The notes under the pieces were generated by a model. That model made no database searches and had not been told where the DNA came from. It saw only the letters and a list, made by a program, of their open reading frames with translations. A stretch of 64,000 nucleotides of DNA, from NCBI RefSeq assembly GCF_049243985.1, contig NC_135374.1:67571434-67635433 (forward strand), read 5' to 3'. Each line of letters starts with the position of its first letter. Within the stretch, counting starts at the first letter, position 1. The DNA is from Paroedura picta (lineage: Eukaryota; Chordata; Lepidosauria; Squamata; Gekkonidae). The position numbers were made by a program, and so were the translations under genes. Positions 20,793 through 58,855 of the stretch are shown in pieces.

Positions 20793-21334
20793 GATCTGTT
20801 CTACTCACACACAAAGCAAACAAGGGAGCATTTTATGTGAGGTTGCCCTTGAAGACAATTCAGAATCTATAGCTGGCGGTAGTCCTGTTTATCAACAGGG
20901 ACTAGCAACAAGGAACACTCCACACAAATATCTGATGTTCATATCTGATGGTCACTATGCTCCTTGCTTATTCATTTCTGGATTCCACTCCAGGTACTTT
21001 TGCTTATCATTACAGTCCTTCATAACATGGAACACATAGGCTTGCTCTGTCGTATAAGAATGAGTGCCAAAGCCTGATGGATAAGACCAGTGGTCGAAAC
21101 CACAGCCAAACAGTGTGCTGGAAGGCAAAGGTCAAAGTCTGATATTCAGAGGCATGCTACTTTTGGGCAAGGAGGCCATGGATAGATTGAATCTGCTTAA
21201 TCCCCCTTTAAAGCTATCTATGCTTGTGGTCTTTTTAGCTGCTGTAGCACACTAGACCACATTTTCATGGAGCTTTCCACAACCCCCTGGTCTCTTTCAA
21301 TCTCAGTCAGTTCAAAACCCATCAGTATATATTT

Positions 21335-23320
21335 AAAATAGGATTTGTATAGTTCTAATATACATCACTTTATGCTTATCACCACTGAACTTCAATTGCC
21401 GTATGGTTGCCAACTCCTCCCATTTAGAGAGACCCTCCTGTAGCTCCTCACAATCCACTGTGGTTTTCATCATCCAGAATAATTTAGTATTATCTGCAGA
21501 CTCACCTGCTCGGCTGCTCAGACCCATGTCAAAAATCACTTGTGAACAAATTAAAGAGCAGGCGTCACAATTCTGATACTTGTTGACACCACTGCTGATT
21601 CCACTATTTTGCAAACACCATTAATGTATTCCTACTGTCTGCCATTTAACCAACTTTTAATCTATGAGAGGCCCAGTCCTCTTACCCCAAGATTGCTCAG
21701 TTTACATAGAAGTCTTTGGTGGGAACCTTGTCAAAAGCCTTTTAGAAGGTCCAGGTCATCCTTACCCACATGCTGGTTAACCTGTCCAAAGAACACCAAT
21801 AGGTTGGTAAAGCAGAACGTCCCTTTGCAGAAGCCATGTTGATATTCTGCCAGCAGACATTTTCCTTGATGTGTTTAATACTTCTCTGTTTAATAACAGT
21901 TTCTACTAATTTTCCTGGAACATATGCAAGGCTGTCCTGTAATTTCCTGTATCTCTCCTGACCTGCTTTTAAACATTGGAGTGACCTTTACTATTTTATA
22001 GTCATCCAGAATAAAGACTGACTTTAGCAAGAATTTACATAGTGATGCCCTCTGGGGAGCAGGGGAACACAATACCTGAGGTCCATGAAGTCTTGAAAAC
22101 ACCACCCCACTCACTGCTTCCTTGCACAAGTGGCTTTTATTCTCAGTTAACTGTTTCATGAACTTGTAGTTAGCTTCGTCCACCTCAAGGTTACAAGGGA
22201 AAAGAGCCACACCTCTGCAACCTGCCACCTTGCCTAGAAACTCCCCTGAGGCAACTCTGCTCCCTGATTTCTTCCTTTTCCTCCTTCTCCTCTTGAATTT
22301 CTGATCCCTTTCCTTCTCCCATCAGCCATTTCCTCTTCATTTATAGCCCCAGCTTCATACCTGATTGGTTAAGTTCTGCCCCCCTGTTTTCTGTCCCCTG
22401 TGCCTTAGCCAGCTCCTTTTCTCCACAGCTTTGCCCCCTGGGTGCAGAGAGCCATTGTTCCCTGGCCCAGACTTGCCTGCCACCTTCTGAGCCGCCCTGT
22501 GACTGACACTGCCAAAGCAGATGAGTTGTTGAGACTACCCTGACTGTACCCTCCTGATCCACCCCTACTCCACCCAGTCTTGCTGCTGGGCCAAGGGATG
22601 TGTTCTGCCCTCCCAGAGAGCCCACCACATACCTATACATTAGTAGATTAACAATTTCATCTTTGAGTTCTTTAAGAGCCCTCTGGACATGCAGATATTG
22701 GTTTTGAGTTTGCTCAGTAGTCCTAGAACTTATTGTCTCACTTGAATTAGACTCAGTTCTTCGAATACCCTTCCCAAAAACAGTGGCTCTGGCATGGGTG
22801 TGTGCCCCACATTTCCACGGTGAAAACAGATGCAAAGAATTCATTTGATCTATCTAACATCTCTCCATTTTCTGTGAGAAATCTTTTTATTCCTTAGTTA
22901 TCCAAAGGCCCTCCAACTCCCTAGCCCTTTTCCTGACAATATATTTGAAGAAATGCTTATTGTTTGTTTTAATGTTTTTGGCCACCAGCTCCTCAAATTC
23001 TCCTTTTGCTTGCGTTACTGTCAATGTATGTTTGTTTTGCTGAAGATTATGCTCTTTTCTGTTCATCTTGATTGGGGGGAATCTTCCATTTTTTAAAAGA
23101 AGCCTTTTTGCTTTTTATGACTTCCTTGAGGTGAGTTCTTAATCACGTTGGCATCCTTTTAGACTCCTTTGTACCTTTCTGATTTGAAGTATGCATTCTA
23201 TCTGAGCCTTGATAGCCATAGTTTTAAACAATTTCCAGGCACACTGGAATTGTCAATATTAACTTCCCTTTGGCTACTTCTCTCATTTTAGCAGTTTCTT
23301 CTTTTGGACTTTGTTTTGGA
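21335..23320 (-). mobile_element. old CR1-clade LINE (linker and RT)
   Basis: Reverse-strand frames are broken but show, in order: KTNNKHFFKYIVRKRARELE and MNSLHLFSP (EN-RT linker, 22830-22960), then VETVIKQRSIKHIKEN near 21870, KAFDKVPTK near 21735 (RT motif), then DNTKLF near 21510 and KFSGDKHKVMYI near 21370. The many breaks in this plain LINE mark it as much older than the CR1 copy at 9.5 kb. Confidence 0.7.
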
Positions 23321-24142
23321 CTTCGGAGGGAAATTTCTGTTGTCCTGAATGCTAAACTATGTGTAGAAATGTAGGTAGCTCAATTGTGTTCAGTTGTACT
23401 GCTCCTGTGAATGTAATTTGTGACACGCCTTACACTGGATGACATACATTTATTAAACATCTTCATCCTCCCTGTACTGCTTAATGCCGAGTTCTCTGAC
23501 TTCATATGGAACAAATAGATCAAATAGTAATTTATTTTTTATGAACAAGCAAAAAGCATAAAATAAGTTTTATTAAGAAGAGCTACAACTTGGTAAGTAA
23601 GAGAGGAGAGGTAATCCTAATTGTTCTTCATCAGAAAACAAACAGGGAGGAAGTGTGCTCGAAGGGGCAGGAAGTCTGCAATTGAGCCAATCAGGACACA
23701 GGAGGAGATTATTTTTAAAATACCAGGAAGTTCCTGATCTAAATATGCTAGCTATACACCTCCCCTGATGCTCCCTGTAGGATATTCTATCTGAATATGC
23801 TGTGGAATTAGGCACACCACAGATCTTGCACATTCCAGCAAGAACCTGGTGAATATCATTTGGAATTACCCTTGAAAATAGGAACTAGAGATCTGTTCAG
23901 CAAGAGGCTTTTAGCTAATTTTTCACATGATGAATCAGAAGGCATATAAGCAAAGGAAATGACATGGCAGGACTTTTTATATCATTGTCTTAGTAGTCAT
24001 TCTCAGTTATATGAATTATATGAAACTGTTGCCATTTTATAGCCTAACTCACATTTAAACATAGGAGCCACACTAACCAAACGACACATCCCTGAACAAC
24101 CCACTTATTGAAATTTCTTTGCCTTCCTGTCAAAAATTGATA

Positions 24143-24425
24143 TGCCAGCTTGGTTTAGTGGTTAGTAGTTAGGAGTGCGGACTTCTAATCTGTCGAGCCG
24201 GGTTTGATTCTGCGCTCCCCCACATGCAACCAGCTGGGTGACCTTGGGCTCGCCACGGCACTGATAAAACTGTTCTGACCGGGCAGTGATATCAGGGCTC
24301 TCTCAGCCTCACCTACCTCATAGGGTGTCTGGTGTGGGGAGAGGAATGGGAAGGCGACTGTAAGCCGCTTTGAGCCTCCTTCGGGTAGAGAAAATCACAT
24401 ATAAGAACTATCTCTTCTTTTTCTT
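24143..24425 (+). mobile_element. tRNA-derived SINE, family A
   Basis: GCCAGCTTGGTTTAGTGG, GGGTTTGATTCTGCGCTCCC and CAGCTGGGTGACCTTGGGCT are intact. The tail is TCTTCTTTTTCTTC. Confidence 0.87.
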
Positions 24426-24649
24426 CTATTGTGGATCTGACAAAAGTAGATTCTAATAGTCAGACCATTTTATTGAGAATATTATATACAACACAAGACC
24501 ATAAACTCAACATCATAGCCTCACAAATTAAGTTCATCATGCATCATTCTTATGTGAACAGGATGGAAAGCACCTTCCCAGATAAGGAGTTAGGACATCT
24601 GACAGACAGACTGACTTCTCCTGTATATAAATTGTTCAGCTAGAGGAGA

Positions 24650-24890
24650 AAATATAACTCATAATTGGTGGCAGATCTACACATAAGTTTCTATAAACAT
24701 CTAAAAATAAGTTCATTTGCAATTGTTACCTATATGGCCTTGTTTCAAATATCGATAGAGTTCTAAATTTTATTGTACTGGAGATGGGCATTTATTTTTC
24801 CAGGGTTGCAATATAAGTCTTCTTGCTGTAGCAAGAGGACAAAGGGTCCATTCACATGGGTGGCTAATTACTTTCAACCTTCTTGTACTT
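24650..24890 (-). mobile_element. second copy of the unclassified repeat seen at 18.7 kb
   Basis: ATCTAAAAATAAGTTCATTT-type and TTGCAATATAAGTCTTCTT-type segments align with 18770-18910 over about 200 bp with many changes. Confidence 0.5.
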
Positions 24891-25339
24891 TTGTATAATC
24901 TGTGACAAGAAGTCCTCTCTGCAGTTCATGTAGCTGACCATCTACAAGTTTTTCCACAGAATGCTGAATATTTAGGAGTGGCTTTTTAACTTTTACTACT
25001 TTTTCCTTCCTGTATAGAAGTATTGTTCTGGTTGCTTACTAACAGGTGTAGAACATTATTTTAGTCATCTTCCACCTTTTTTTACAGTCCTGGTTATATG
25101 CTGTTTATCATCACCATTTTCAGGATCTGAGGGAATTAACAAGGCTGGGGAAAGTCAGTTTAAAGCTAGGGAATACATCATGTGCTAAGTTATATATGGT
25201 GCAAAAACTAATAGAAGCAGAACACAGAATCTTTCAATTACACTGGGGCAAAATTCTAGAGAGATGGTAATCTGCTGTATTAAGCTTTATAGTGTTGAAA
25301 CACAGCCATTTTATTTTGTTGTCTCGGGGGCAGGCATCT

Positions 25340-51449
<26,110 letters not shown>

Positions 51450-51640
51450 GATGACTGTTAAGAGGAGATTACACTGGCATTGTTCTTTCTGAGCAAAGAG
51501 TCTATAAGCTATTTTTTCCCTGCAAAGGAAGTGAAACCTACAAATTTGCAACAGCCTGGTTCCCTATTTCATTCTCATAGAACTTTTCGGCAAACATTTA
51601 GATTTCATTCTTAAACCACCAATCCTCAGTAAAATAAACA
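51450..51640 (-). promoter_or_regulatory. CYBB: CYBB proximal promoter and 5' UTR
   Basis: Read on the - strand towards the ATG, this segment has an ATTGG (CCAAT on +, 51619-51623), then an ETS/IRF composite site, then a weak TATA-like TTATAG near 51502-51507. Human CYBB has the same order of CCAAT, PU.1/IRF site and weak TATA in its first hundred bases. The transcription start cannot be placed from sequence alone. Confidence 0.6.
51527..51537 (+). promoter_or_regulatory. composite PU.1/IRF (EICE-type) site of CYBB
   Basis: GGAAGTGAAAC fits the ETS-IRF composite consensus GGAANNGAAA. It begins 78 bases upstream of the CYBB ATG. The human promoter has GGAAATGAAAA at a similar position, known to bind PU.1 with IRF1 and IRF8. 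Binding here is inferred. Confidence 0.65.
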
Positions 51641-52059
51641 GGGTAATACTGATACATGCCACCCCCCTGAAGCATCCTTCTGTCAACATATTTTCTTCCC
51701 TGAGCTTCAGAAGTATTGCAAGATGTCAGATATCATCCTTCCTAGGGCATTATCCTCTCTTATTGTACTTCAGTTGACACACAAAGACCGAACTAATATA
51801 CTATGCCTAATTCTTATATAGATACGTCCTGTGTTACATGGAATTTGGTGAAAAGGGTGAATCTCTTACCTGAATATTCTTCTTTTTATGCTCTTCTTTT
51901 GGGCCCATTTAGCTTATTTATACTTTCAAACCAAACAAACTGGAACCTGTGTCCATTTAATGCCATGAGAATTCATAAGGGGATCAATCACATACTAGGG
52001 ATATCTGAAGGAACATTTTCTCTCATGTGTTCTTGCGCTGGAATTAAGATGACAGAAAG

Positions 52060-52205
52060 AGGTCAAAGAAGGTCATCTGGGAGGGCACACAAGAGAGGGC
52101 TTTATCAGTGGCAGTCCCACAATTATGGAACAACTTCCCCTGGAGAGGTATTCTTGGCCCCTTCGCTTTTAATCTTCAGGAGGCAGTTTTATTTAGGAGT
52201 GCTAA
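52060..52205 (+). mobile_element. decayed L2-type LINE C-terminal fragment
   Basis: One frame reads ALSVAVPQLWNNFPW, similar to the TRAFSVAAPRLWNSLP region at the end of L2-type ORF2. Confidence 0.5.
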
Positions 52206-52499
52206 TTTTTAAAATGTGGAACATATCTTCCAGCGTGCCCACTAAAACGGATTTAACTACAGATGTGACATCTGTAGTCCCATCCAAGGAAGCATGCTAG
52301 AGGAGGCCGAGGCAGCTGTGGGACAGCGCAAGCCATCATGGGGAGGAGGCTGCACCACCACCACCACACTGCCTGAGGAGCCCCAGCGCTGCCCCCACCT
52401 GAGGTCTGGATGGTCACAGGATAGCGCAGAGGCCTGTCTGCCCAGCACTGGCCACACCCAAGGCCTGCAAAGTTGCAGAGCAGCGTAGATATTAATGTT

Positions 52500-53428
52500 G
52501 ACTGTTTTACTGGCCTTAGTTGTAGGCCTGGCCAATTTGTTCTCTTTAACAGGCCCTGGGGAACTCAGTGATCTCTGACAACTAACTGATGTTTTCCGGG
52601 AGCTTGTTCTACCAGGCAGGAGCCAAGGCCAAGAAAACCCTGGCTCTGATTGAGGCCATCTGCATTTCTTTAGGGTCAGAGACCACTAGCCTCTTTGCAT
52701 TGACTGAGAACAAGGCTCTTCTGGAGCTATACTGGAGAGGCAGTTCTGTAGACATGCAGGGCCCAGGCCATACATGAGCTTAAAGGTAATATATATATAT
52801 TTTAATTTCAACATAAGTACAATTTGCCAGGTACCCCTAGATGTTCCTCCAAAAGTGGGACAATCTGGTTACCATATCCTAGTCAGAACCCTGGCTGCCA
52901 CGTTTTGTACCAATTACAGTTTCTGGATCAGAGATAAGGGAAGACCCACACAGACTGAGTTACAGTAGTGCAGTAGTACAGTCTGGAGGTGACTACTGCA
53001 AGGATCACTGTGGCTAGTTGTATCAGGGCCAGATAGGGTGCTAGTAGTTTGGCTTGATAAAGATGGAAAAATGCCACCCAAGCTACTTTTGTGACCTGGG
53101 CTTCCATTGTAAGGGAGGAATTCAGAGTCAATTCCAGATTTCTGACAGTCTGTGCAGTGTTAAGCTGCACCCCATGAAGATGGAGGAAGCCCTCTTCCTT
53201 GACAGTCCCTTTCCTTCCTAGCCATAGGACCTATCTTCAAAGAGTTCAATTTCAGGTGAGTTCACCTGAGTCATTCTGTCACAGCCACTAGACACCTGAC
53301 ACCTGGTCAACAACTCAGGGGGTGTACTTGGCCAGCTATTCATCAACAGAGCTGGGTGTCATCTGCATATTGATGACACCCAAGCCTGTATCCCGAAATC
53401 ATCTGGGCTAGAGGGCACAGAAAGATGT
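52500..53428 (-). mobile_element. L2-type LINE 3' part, decayed
   Basis: 52928-53170 in reverse reads SSLTMEAQVTKVAWVAFFHL and QAKLLAPYLALIQLATVIL, the L2 segment after the RT core. The C-terminal part and 3' UTR extend to about 52500. It includes an (AT)n run near 52790. Confidence 0.75.
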
Positions 53429-53687
53429 TAAGAAAAAGAAGAATTGGTTTTTATACTCCACTTTTCATTGTCCAAAATGAGTCTCAAAACAGCTTACAAT
53501 GGCCTTCCCTTCCACTCCCCAGAACAGACATCCTGTGAGGTAGGTGAGATGATAGTGTCCTGCACTATCAGGGCTGTGACGAGCCCAAAGTCACTCAGCT
53601 GGCTGCATGTGGAGGAGTGGGGAATCAAACCTGGCTCACCAGATTAGTAGCCATTGCTCTTAACCACTTCACCACGCTGGTTCTCTT
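53429..53687 (-). mobile_element. tRNA-derived SINE, older relative of family A
   Basis: It starts AAGAAGAATTGGTTTTTATA in + sense and ends CCACTTCACCACGCTGG. It is joined to or inserted in the L2-type LINE to its left. Confidence 0.8.
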
Positions 53688-54296
53688 AAACCACACTGAG
53701 GAGAGAATCACATTCTGTGCAACCCACACTGGATGTCTCAGTGGTAGGATTGCTCTTCCCCAATAGCTACTCTCTCTCCTCAGCAATGGAGATTGGAGTT
53801 CAGCCATTTCAAGAAGTCCCCTGTATCCCAGTGTTGGTGAGGCAAGTGGGCGTAGCCACTTCTGGGGACTGAGGCAGTGAAACCTGCCATGTGGAAGCCC
53901 CATTGCTGTTGTGCTCTATTTGCTGATGCACCAGTGATGGGGAAACCACAATATCCTATCCCGGTATAAAAGACACCTAGGACAACTTTTCACAGCTCTA
54001 CTTTCTACATATCTTCAGGGGAGGACAGTGAGAAGCAGAGCTGTAACAAAAATATAAACAAACACGTTTCTAACTGTGCAGCTTAATAAAGGCCACCTAA
54101 AAAACAATTCTCCTCAGGTGGGGTAAGTTAGAATAAGAGAATGATTGGCCTCAGGTCACCCAGCAAGTTTCATGATGGAGTGAGGATGAGAATCTGAGTC
54201 TCTGAGTCTGAGACCCTAACCACTACTCTAGACGAGCTGTCTAGACAACAAATAATTACAGGATTCCCAGCTGCATAGTCTGGTAAACATCTAGGC

Positions 54297-54432
54297 CAGG
54301 GGTAGTCAAACTGCGGCCTTCCAAATGTCCATGGACTACAATTCCCATGAGCCCCTGCCAGCATTTGCCAGCTGGGGCTCATGGGAATTGTAGTCCATGG
54401 ACATCTGGAGGGCTGCAGTTTGACTACCCCTG
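54297..54432. mobile_element. hairpin hAT-type MITE
   Basis: Same family as 45.8 kb: CAGGGGTAGTCAAACTGCGG to GTTTGACTACCCCTG with near-perfect arms and a short loop. Target duplication ATCTAGGC (54289-54296) and ATCTAGCC (54433-54440). Confidence 0.92.
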
Positions 54433-54440
54433 ATCTAGCC

Positions 54441-55760
54441 TTTAACCAGACTGGGAAAGAAAAGTAGGCCAGGCTTATACGTTTTGATTTATAGGAGATC
54501 AAGAAAGAACAGGAGAAAAAGAAACAGCCCCAGCAAATTGCAGAAAGGTATCATCTTGTAGGAAGAAGATGTTCAACCCAATGTGTGAGGAAACAGTGCC
54601 CCTTTGTGGACATGCTTAATTTTTCTTAAATGGTTATAGATACACATTTTTTCCTATTTACGTTTTTCCTATTTAAGACAGAACTAGAAAAGAAATGGAG
54701 AAACCTTTACCGGGTTATCAGAACGTCCCCTGGGAGGTTCAGCTGCAGTTGCAGCCGCTGTATCTTGCACAACAGCCTTGAGGGGCTCACGACAGTATAT
54801 TACAACTGTGTTTGGCTCATTGCATGTTGGAAACACTTGTATCTGGTAATCTATAGAAGGGGAAAGGAAAATATCATGGAAACACATCTCAGAAATTTAA
54901 AACAGGTGCCAAACAGATTCCAATGCCAACTTCCTGCCCTGTAAAACTGGAAAATATGTAGTAGGAGGCAGACCAGCCAGATACCCTGAAGAAACAGCCT
55001 GCAAAAATTTCTGTGGAAGAACAAAACAAGAGCATCTGGGATGAAAAGTCAGTAACTCCCTTTTCCTACCTAATCTGAATGTGCTGCATTCAAAAAAAAT
55101 AAATCCTGTTTAATAAGCTCAATTTTGCCATTTGTTTTATAGAAGGTTGTGTCTTAGATGAGAGATTTCCTTGAATCGAGGAGGCATTTTGCTGAGAAGC
55201 CAGTAACTCCATTTTCCTATTGAATTTAATGCATCTGCTTCAAAATATTATTTCTCCAGTTCAGTTTTATTATTTATGTACTGAGGTATTGTTTTATTTT
55301 GATTTGCTTTAACAGTTAAACGGCACCTGAACTTGTTTTTGTTTACAGGGGGCTGATTTTGCATTATTAGTATCTATTGCTCTTTGGCATGAATACAATA
55401 TTTTACATAGGTAATCGAATAACTTTTAAATGAAAGTTTTGAACCCTTAGGTTTGTTGCTTGAAGCATTTTTGTCTCCTGAAACACAGCTGAAATCATGA
55501 TAGTGCTGGAGGTAATAAGTTACTCATTCATGAAACCACTTCCCTTAGTTCTTCATTTCCTTGTTGTGGTACAGTTTCTTTTTACAATGATAGTTGTTTG
55601 ATCTGCTGTCCACTAAACCATCTGCAGCTTATCACAAGCACCATTTTCTGGAGTGAGTGACATGAACCTTGGAAGTGGAGATGTGGCCCTTGCCTGATTC
55701 CTAGTTCCCCTCAGGAATCACAACATAACCCATTAGTCTCATAACCCTTTCCCACATTAT
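54441..55760. other. intergenic between CYBB and XK, no recognised feature
   Basis: A/T-rich sequence without recognised gene or repeat. Confidence 0.35.
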
Positions 55761-55763
55761 TAC

Positions 55764-55948
55764 TGAAGTTGCCAATCTCCAGGTGGGGCCTGCAGATCTC
55801 CCAGAATTGCAAATGATGACAGAGAGCCATTCCCCTGGAGGAAACGGCTGCTGTAGAGGGTGGATTCTCTGGCTCCCTTCCCCTCCCCTCTGTAGGCTCC
55901 ACCTCCCAATCTCTAGGCATTTCCCAACCCAGAGTTGGCAATCCTGTT
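55764..55948. mobile_element. MITE with GTTGCCAA ends
   Basis: Left end GTTGCCAATCTCCAGGTGGG and right end AGTTGGCAATCC are inverted. The inside has CATTCCCCTGGAGGAAACGG, typical of an abundant reptile MITE. The target duplication was not resolved. Confidence 0.6.
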
Positions 55949-58640
55949 AGCAAACCAAGTTAATCAAACCCCGAATCCTAGGCTGCTTCCACATGGTAAG
56001 ACCCTCCAGATCAAAACTCCATTTGGGGGCCTGACTTTTCTCTTTGGGCTGACTGTCTCCATGTTGGCTCTTGGGAGCGATATCATCATGGCTGCCATAG
56101 TGGCTTGCCAGCCTTCCCTGTTTTGTTCTTTTTTTCATGCCTGTATCCCGGTGCTATATAAGTAGGGTCCCTCCAGCTGAAGCTCTGCCTCTTTTGTTTT
56201 CTTTATCCAGTTGGCAAAGAAATCACTGCATGGTGGAGCCAGGAGGACAGATCGTACAATGAATCTCTGCCCCCTTCCCTTGTTGAGCATGTACATTATA
56301 GCATTAGTATGGGTGTTTTGAAATTTCAAGTAGAGTGCTATAGCAGTAGATTTCATAACAATTACTGTTATTTTAAAGACCTCTGGTGAGGAAGCAAGGG
56401 TAAAAATGCTGGGTGAATAGGATCCATAGGGGCTGATCTTGGGGAAATGATCCCGACATGGCCTTGGGCTGTTGCAGGACAAGAGAAGGATCACCATTCC
56501 TTCTACGCAATGTGCTAACAGTGTATCTGGTCAGTCATTTCCAGAAATATCAGAGTAAGGCAGAAAAGGGGACAGTCCATTAAGGAAGGAAATATGAGAC
56601 TTTCATCATGATGTTATGTGGAAGCTCCAGACAAAGTGATCCAGTTTGGAAGCCCAGGTGGAAAAAATCCCTCTATGCAGAAGTAGCCCCTGACTCCAAA
56701 GAATTAGTAATTCAACATTTTCAAAAAATGTTTTTTTCCCTAGCAAGTTACTTTGCTCTCTGGAGAGGAAAAGACAAACAAAGACTATACAATTCAAATT
56801 TCCTCATGCCACAAGCTTTCCTAAAGAATCAGAATATATAAATTAGAATATTTTTATTCCTGCTGGGAATCAAAAGATTTGACTATAATTCAGATTTTCT
56901 TGATCTTTATGAAATTCCACTAGATAAACAGAACATTTATATTCAGCGTATTCAAATTACAATTAAAAGGCCTGTTTACCAACTTTTCATTAAAAATACT
57001 TGCTTCATAAAGCACATTTCTGCATAATTGTGTGAGATAAATACATATTTCACATGTGTTGTTTGCAGACTCAGCCAACATCTAATGGCATTGGTTCCAT
57101 AATCAATATAGCCTGAGTGAGTAAATAGGGAATGAAAGCTAGAAATGGGTGGATTTCAGGGCCTGGATGTGCATATGATGTATCCCTGGCTATCATTGGA
57201 ACTAGAAAGTTCATGCCTTGAATACATCTTTGTTGGTATTAAAGGTGCTATTGGACTCAATTTTTGTTTTCTAGTAAGTATATTTAGTGTATTTATTCTT
57301 GTTCTAAAATATTATATAGAGTTATTATCCAGATAATTAAATACTAGCCTAAAGTGAGAACCAATGATGGTGGGGAATATTGTACTGCTAAAGAATAACA
57401 AGACAATTTATTAGCAAAGCTGTCTGCACACTAAATGCAAGCACATACAGTCACATTAAGCACAGTCCAAGGTTGACGTTTTGATGTAAGTGCAGTAATG
57501 CACATATGGAGAATATATGGAGAATATGGAGAAAGCAGCTGCTGATGACTGAAAACAAAGAAGGGAGAAAGAACACTTAACCCCAATTTTCTCACTTGAA
57601 ATCATAGTGCAGTGCTTTCTCCTCTTCAGAGTTTCACCTGTATGTTTGCAGAAATAAAGAACTTATCAGGAGTCTTAAAAAAAATTCTGCTTCCACCAAA
57701 TTTATTCACAGGGCTGCAGTGAACACAAAGTGAAACAAAATCATACATGGGGAATGGGATAGAATACAAATACGATTAATGTACAAAGCATGACATAAAG
57801 TGAAAAGAACTGTTCCAAATAAAATCCATGTTGACTAGAAAAGACATTTTAAAAATCCATATTAATTACATTCATAAGTGACATGCTATGGACCAAAATG
57901 CATCCTTATCATCACTGGCGAAAATGCTCTTATACTCATCCATTCAATTGGCTTTGTGGGTCAAATGTCATTCCTTTATCATTCTCACCAACGTCTTCCA
58001 AAATAATAGATTCAAATGTGTAGCCGTGTTTTGCTATATATTCGCACCGTCATGTAAGGAATTCATAGTCTGAGGAAGAGTGCTTGCACTTGCATGCTCA
58101 CTCCCTGAATAAATCTTTGTTGGTCTTAAAAGTGCTACTGGACTCTGATTGTATTGTTCCTCAAAATAATTTATTCCTAAGTAACTCCATTGAAATAACT
58201 GTTTGAAGACTAAATGGTAATCAAAGGCACCAGTGATTGCTAACGCCAGTGAGAATTTTACAAAACAAATAAAGGATGTCCACCTTCTGGATAGCAAACA
58301 AACAACTAAGCAACAAACCCCCAGGCAATATACAATTTTTGTCTCTACAGAAATTCCGGTGTTGTCTGAATTATGGCTGGCATTTATTATTTTTAAAGGG
58401 GAAGTGACCATCACATTTTTGTCCCAGTATAATAATAATTACATCATTAAGTTGCTATTACATCTTCCTCAGCTCCATCAAGGTATTGAAAACCTGCAGA
58501 ATGAGATTTTCAACCATGCTCAACAACATATTTGTCTCCCTTCCCTTTTGGGAGGTCTTTAGTTTTGCTTAATATCCAGCTGGAATTCTGGCAAACTCAA
58601 GTTGGTAGTCTTAGATTTATTTATTTTATTTACTGTATTT
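55949..58640. other. intergenic, mostly unrecognised
   Basis: It holds two ends of a dispersed repeat, AATACATCTTTGTTGGTATT at about 57220 and AATAAATCTTTGTTGGTCTT at about 58106, both followed by a CTATTGGACTC or CTACTGGACTC motif. Nothing else recognised. Confidence 0.4.
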
Positions 58641-58855
58641 ATATTTCTATCCTACCTTTCACCCCAATGGGGACTTACAGTGGCTTACATTGTTCTCCTC
58701 TCCTCCACTTTATCCTCACAACCACCCTGTGAGGTAGGTTAGGCTGAGAGTGTGTGACCAACCCCAAGTCATCTAGCAAGCTTCCATAGCAGAGTGGGGT
58801 TTCCCAGATTGTAGTGTAATACTTTTTACTATTGCACTTCACTGGCTCTCCTAGT
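58641..58855 (-). mobile_element. tRNA-derived SINE, old diverged copy
   Basis: ACCACCCTGTGAGGTAGGTT, GTGTGTGACCAACCCCAAGT and TTGCACTTCACTGGCTCTC are the 3', core and head parts of a family A-like SINE in reverse. Confidence 0.6.

Noticed and set aside
25310-25315. AATAAA (reverse) 25 bases after the CYBB stop as the polyadenylation signal
   Set aside because: It would give an implausibly short 3' UTR compared with the long human one; no better site could be chosen by eye.
51803-52300. 165-codon + strand open frame upstream of CYBB
   Set aside because: Its second half overlaps a decayed LINE C-terminus in another frame; the rest has no similarity.
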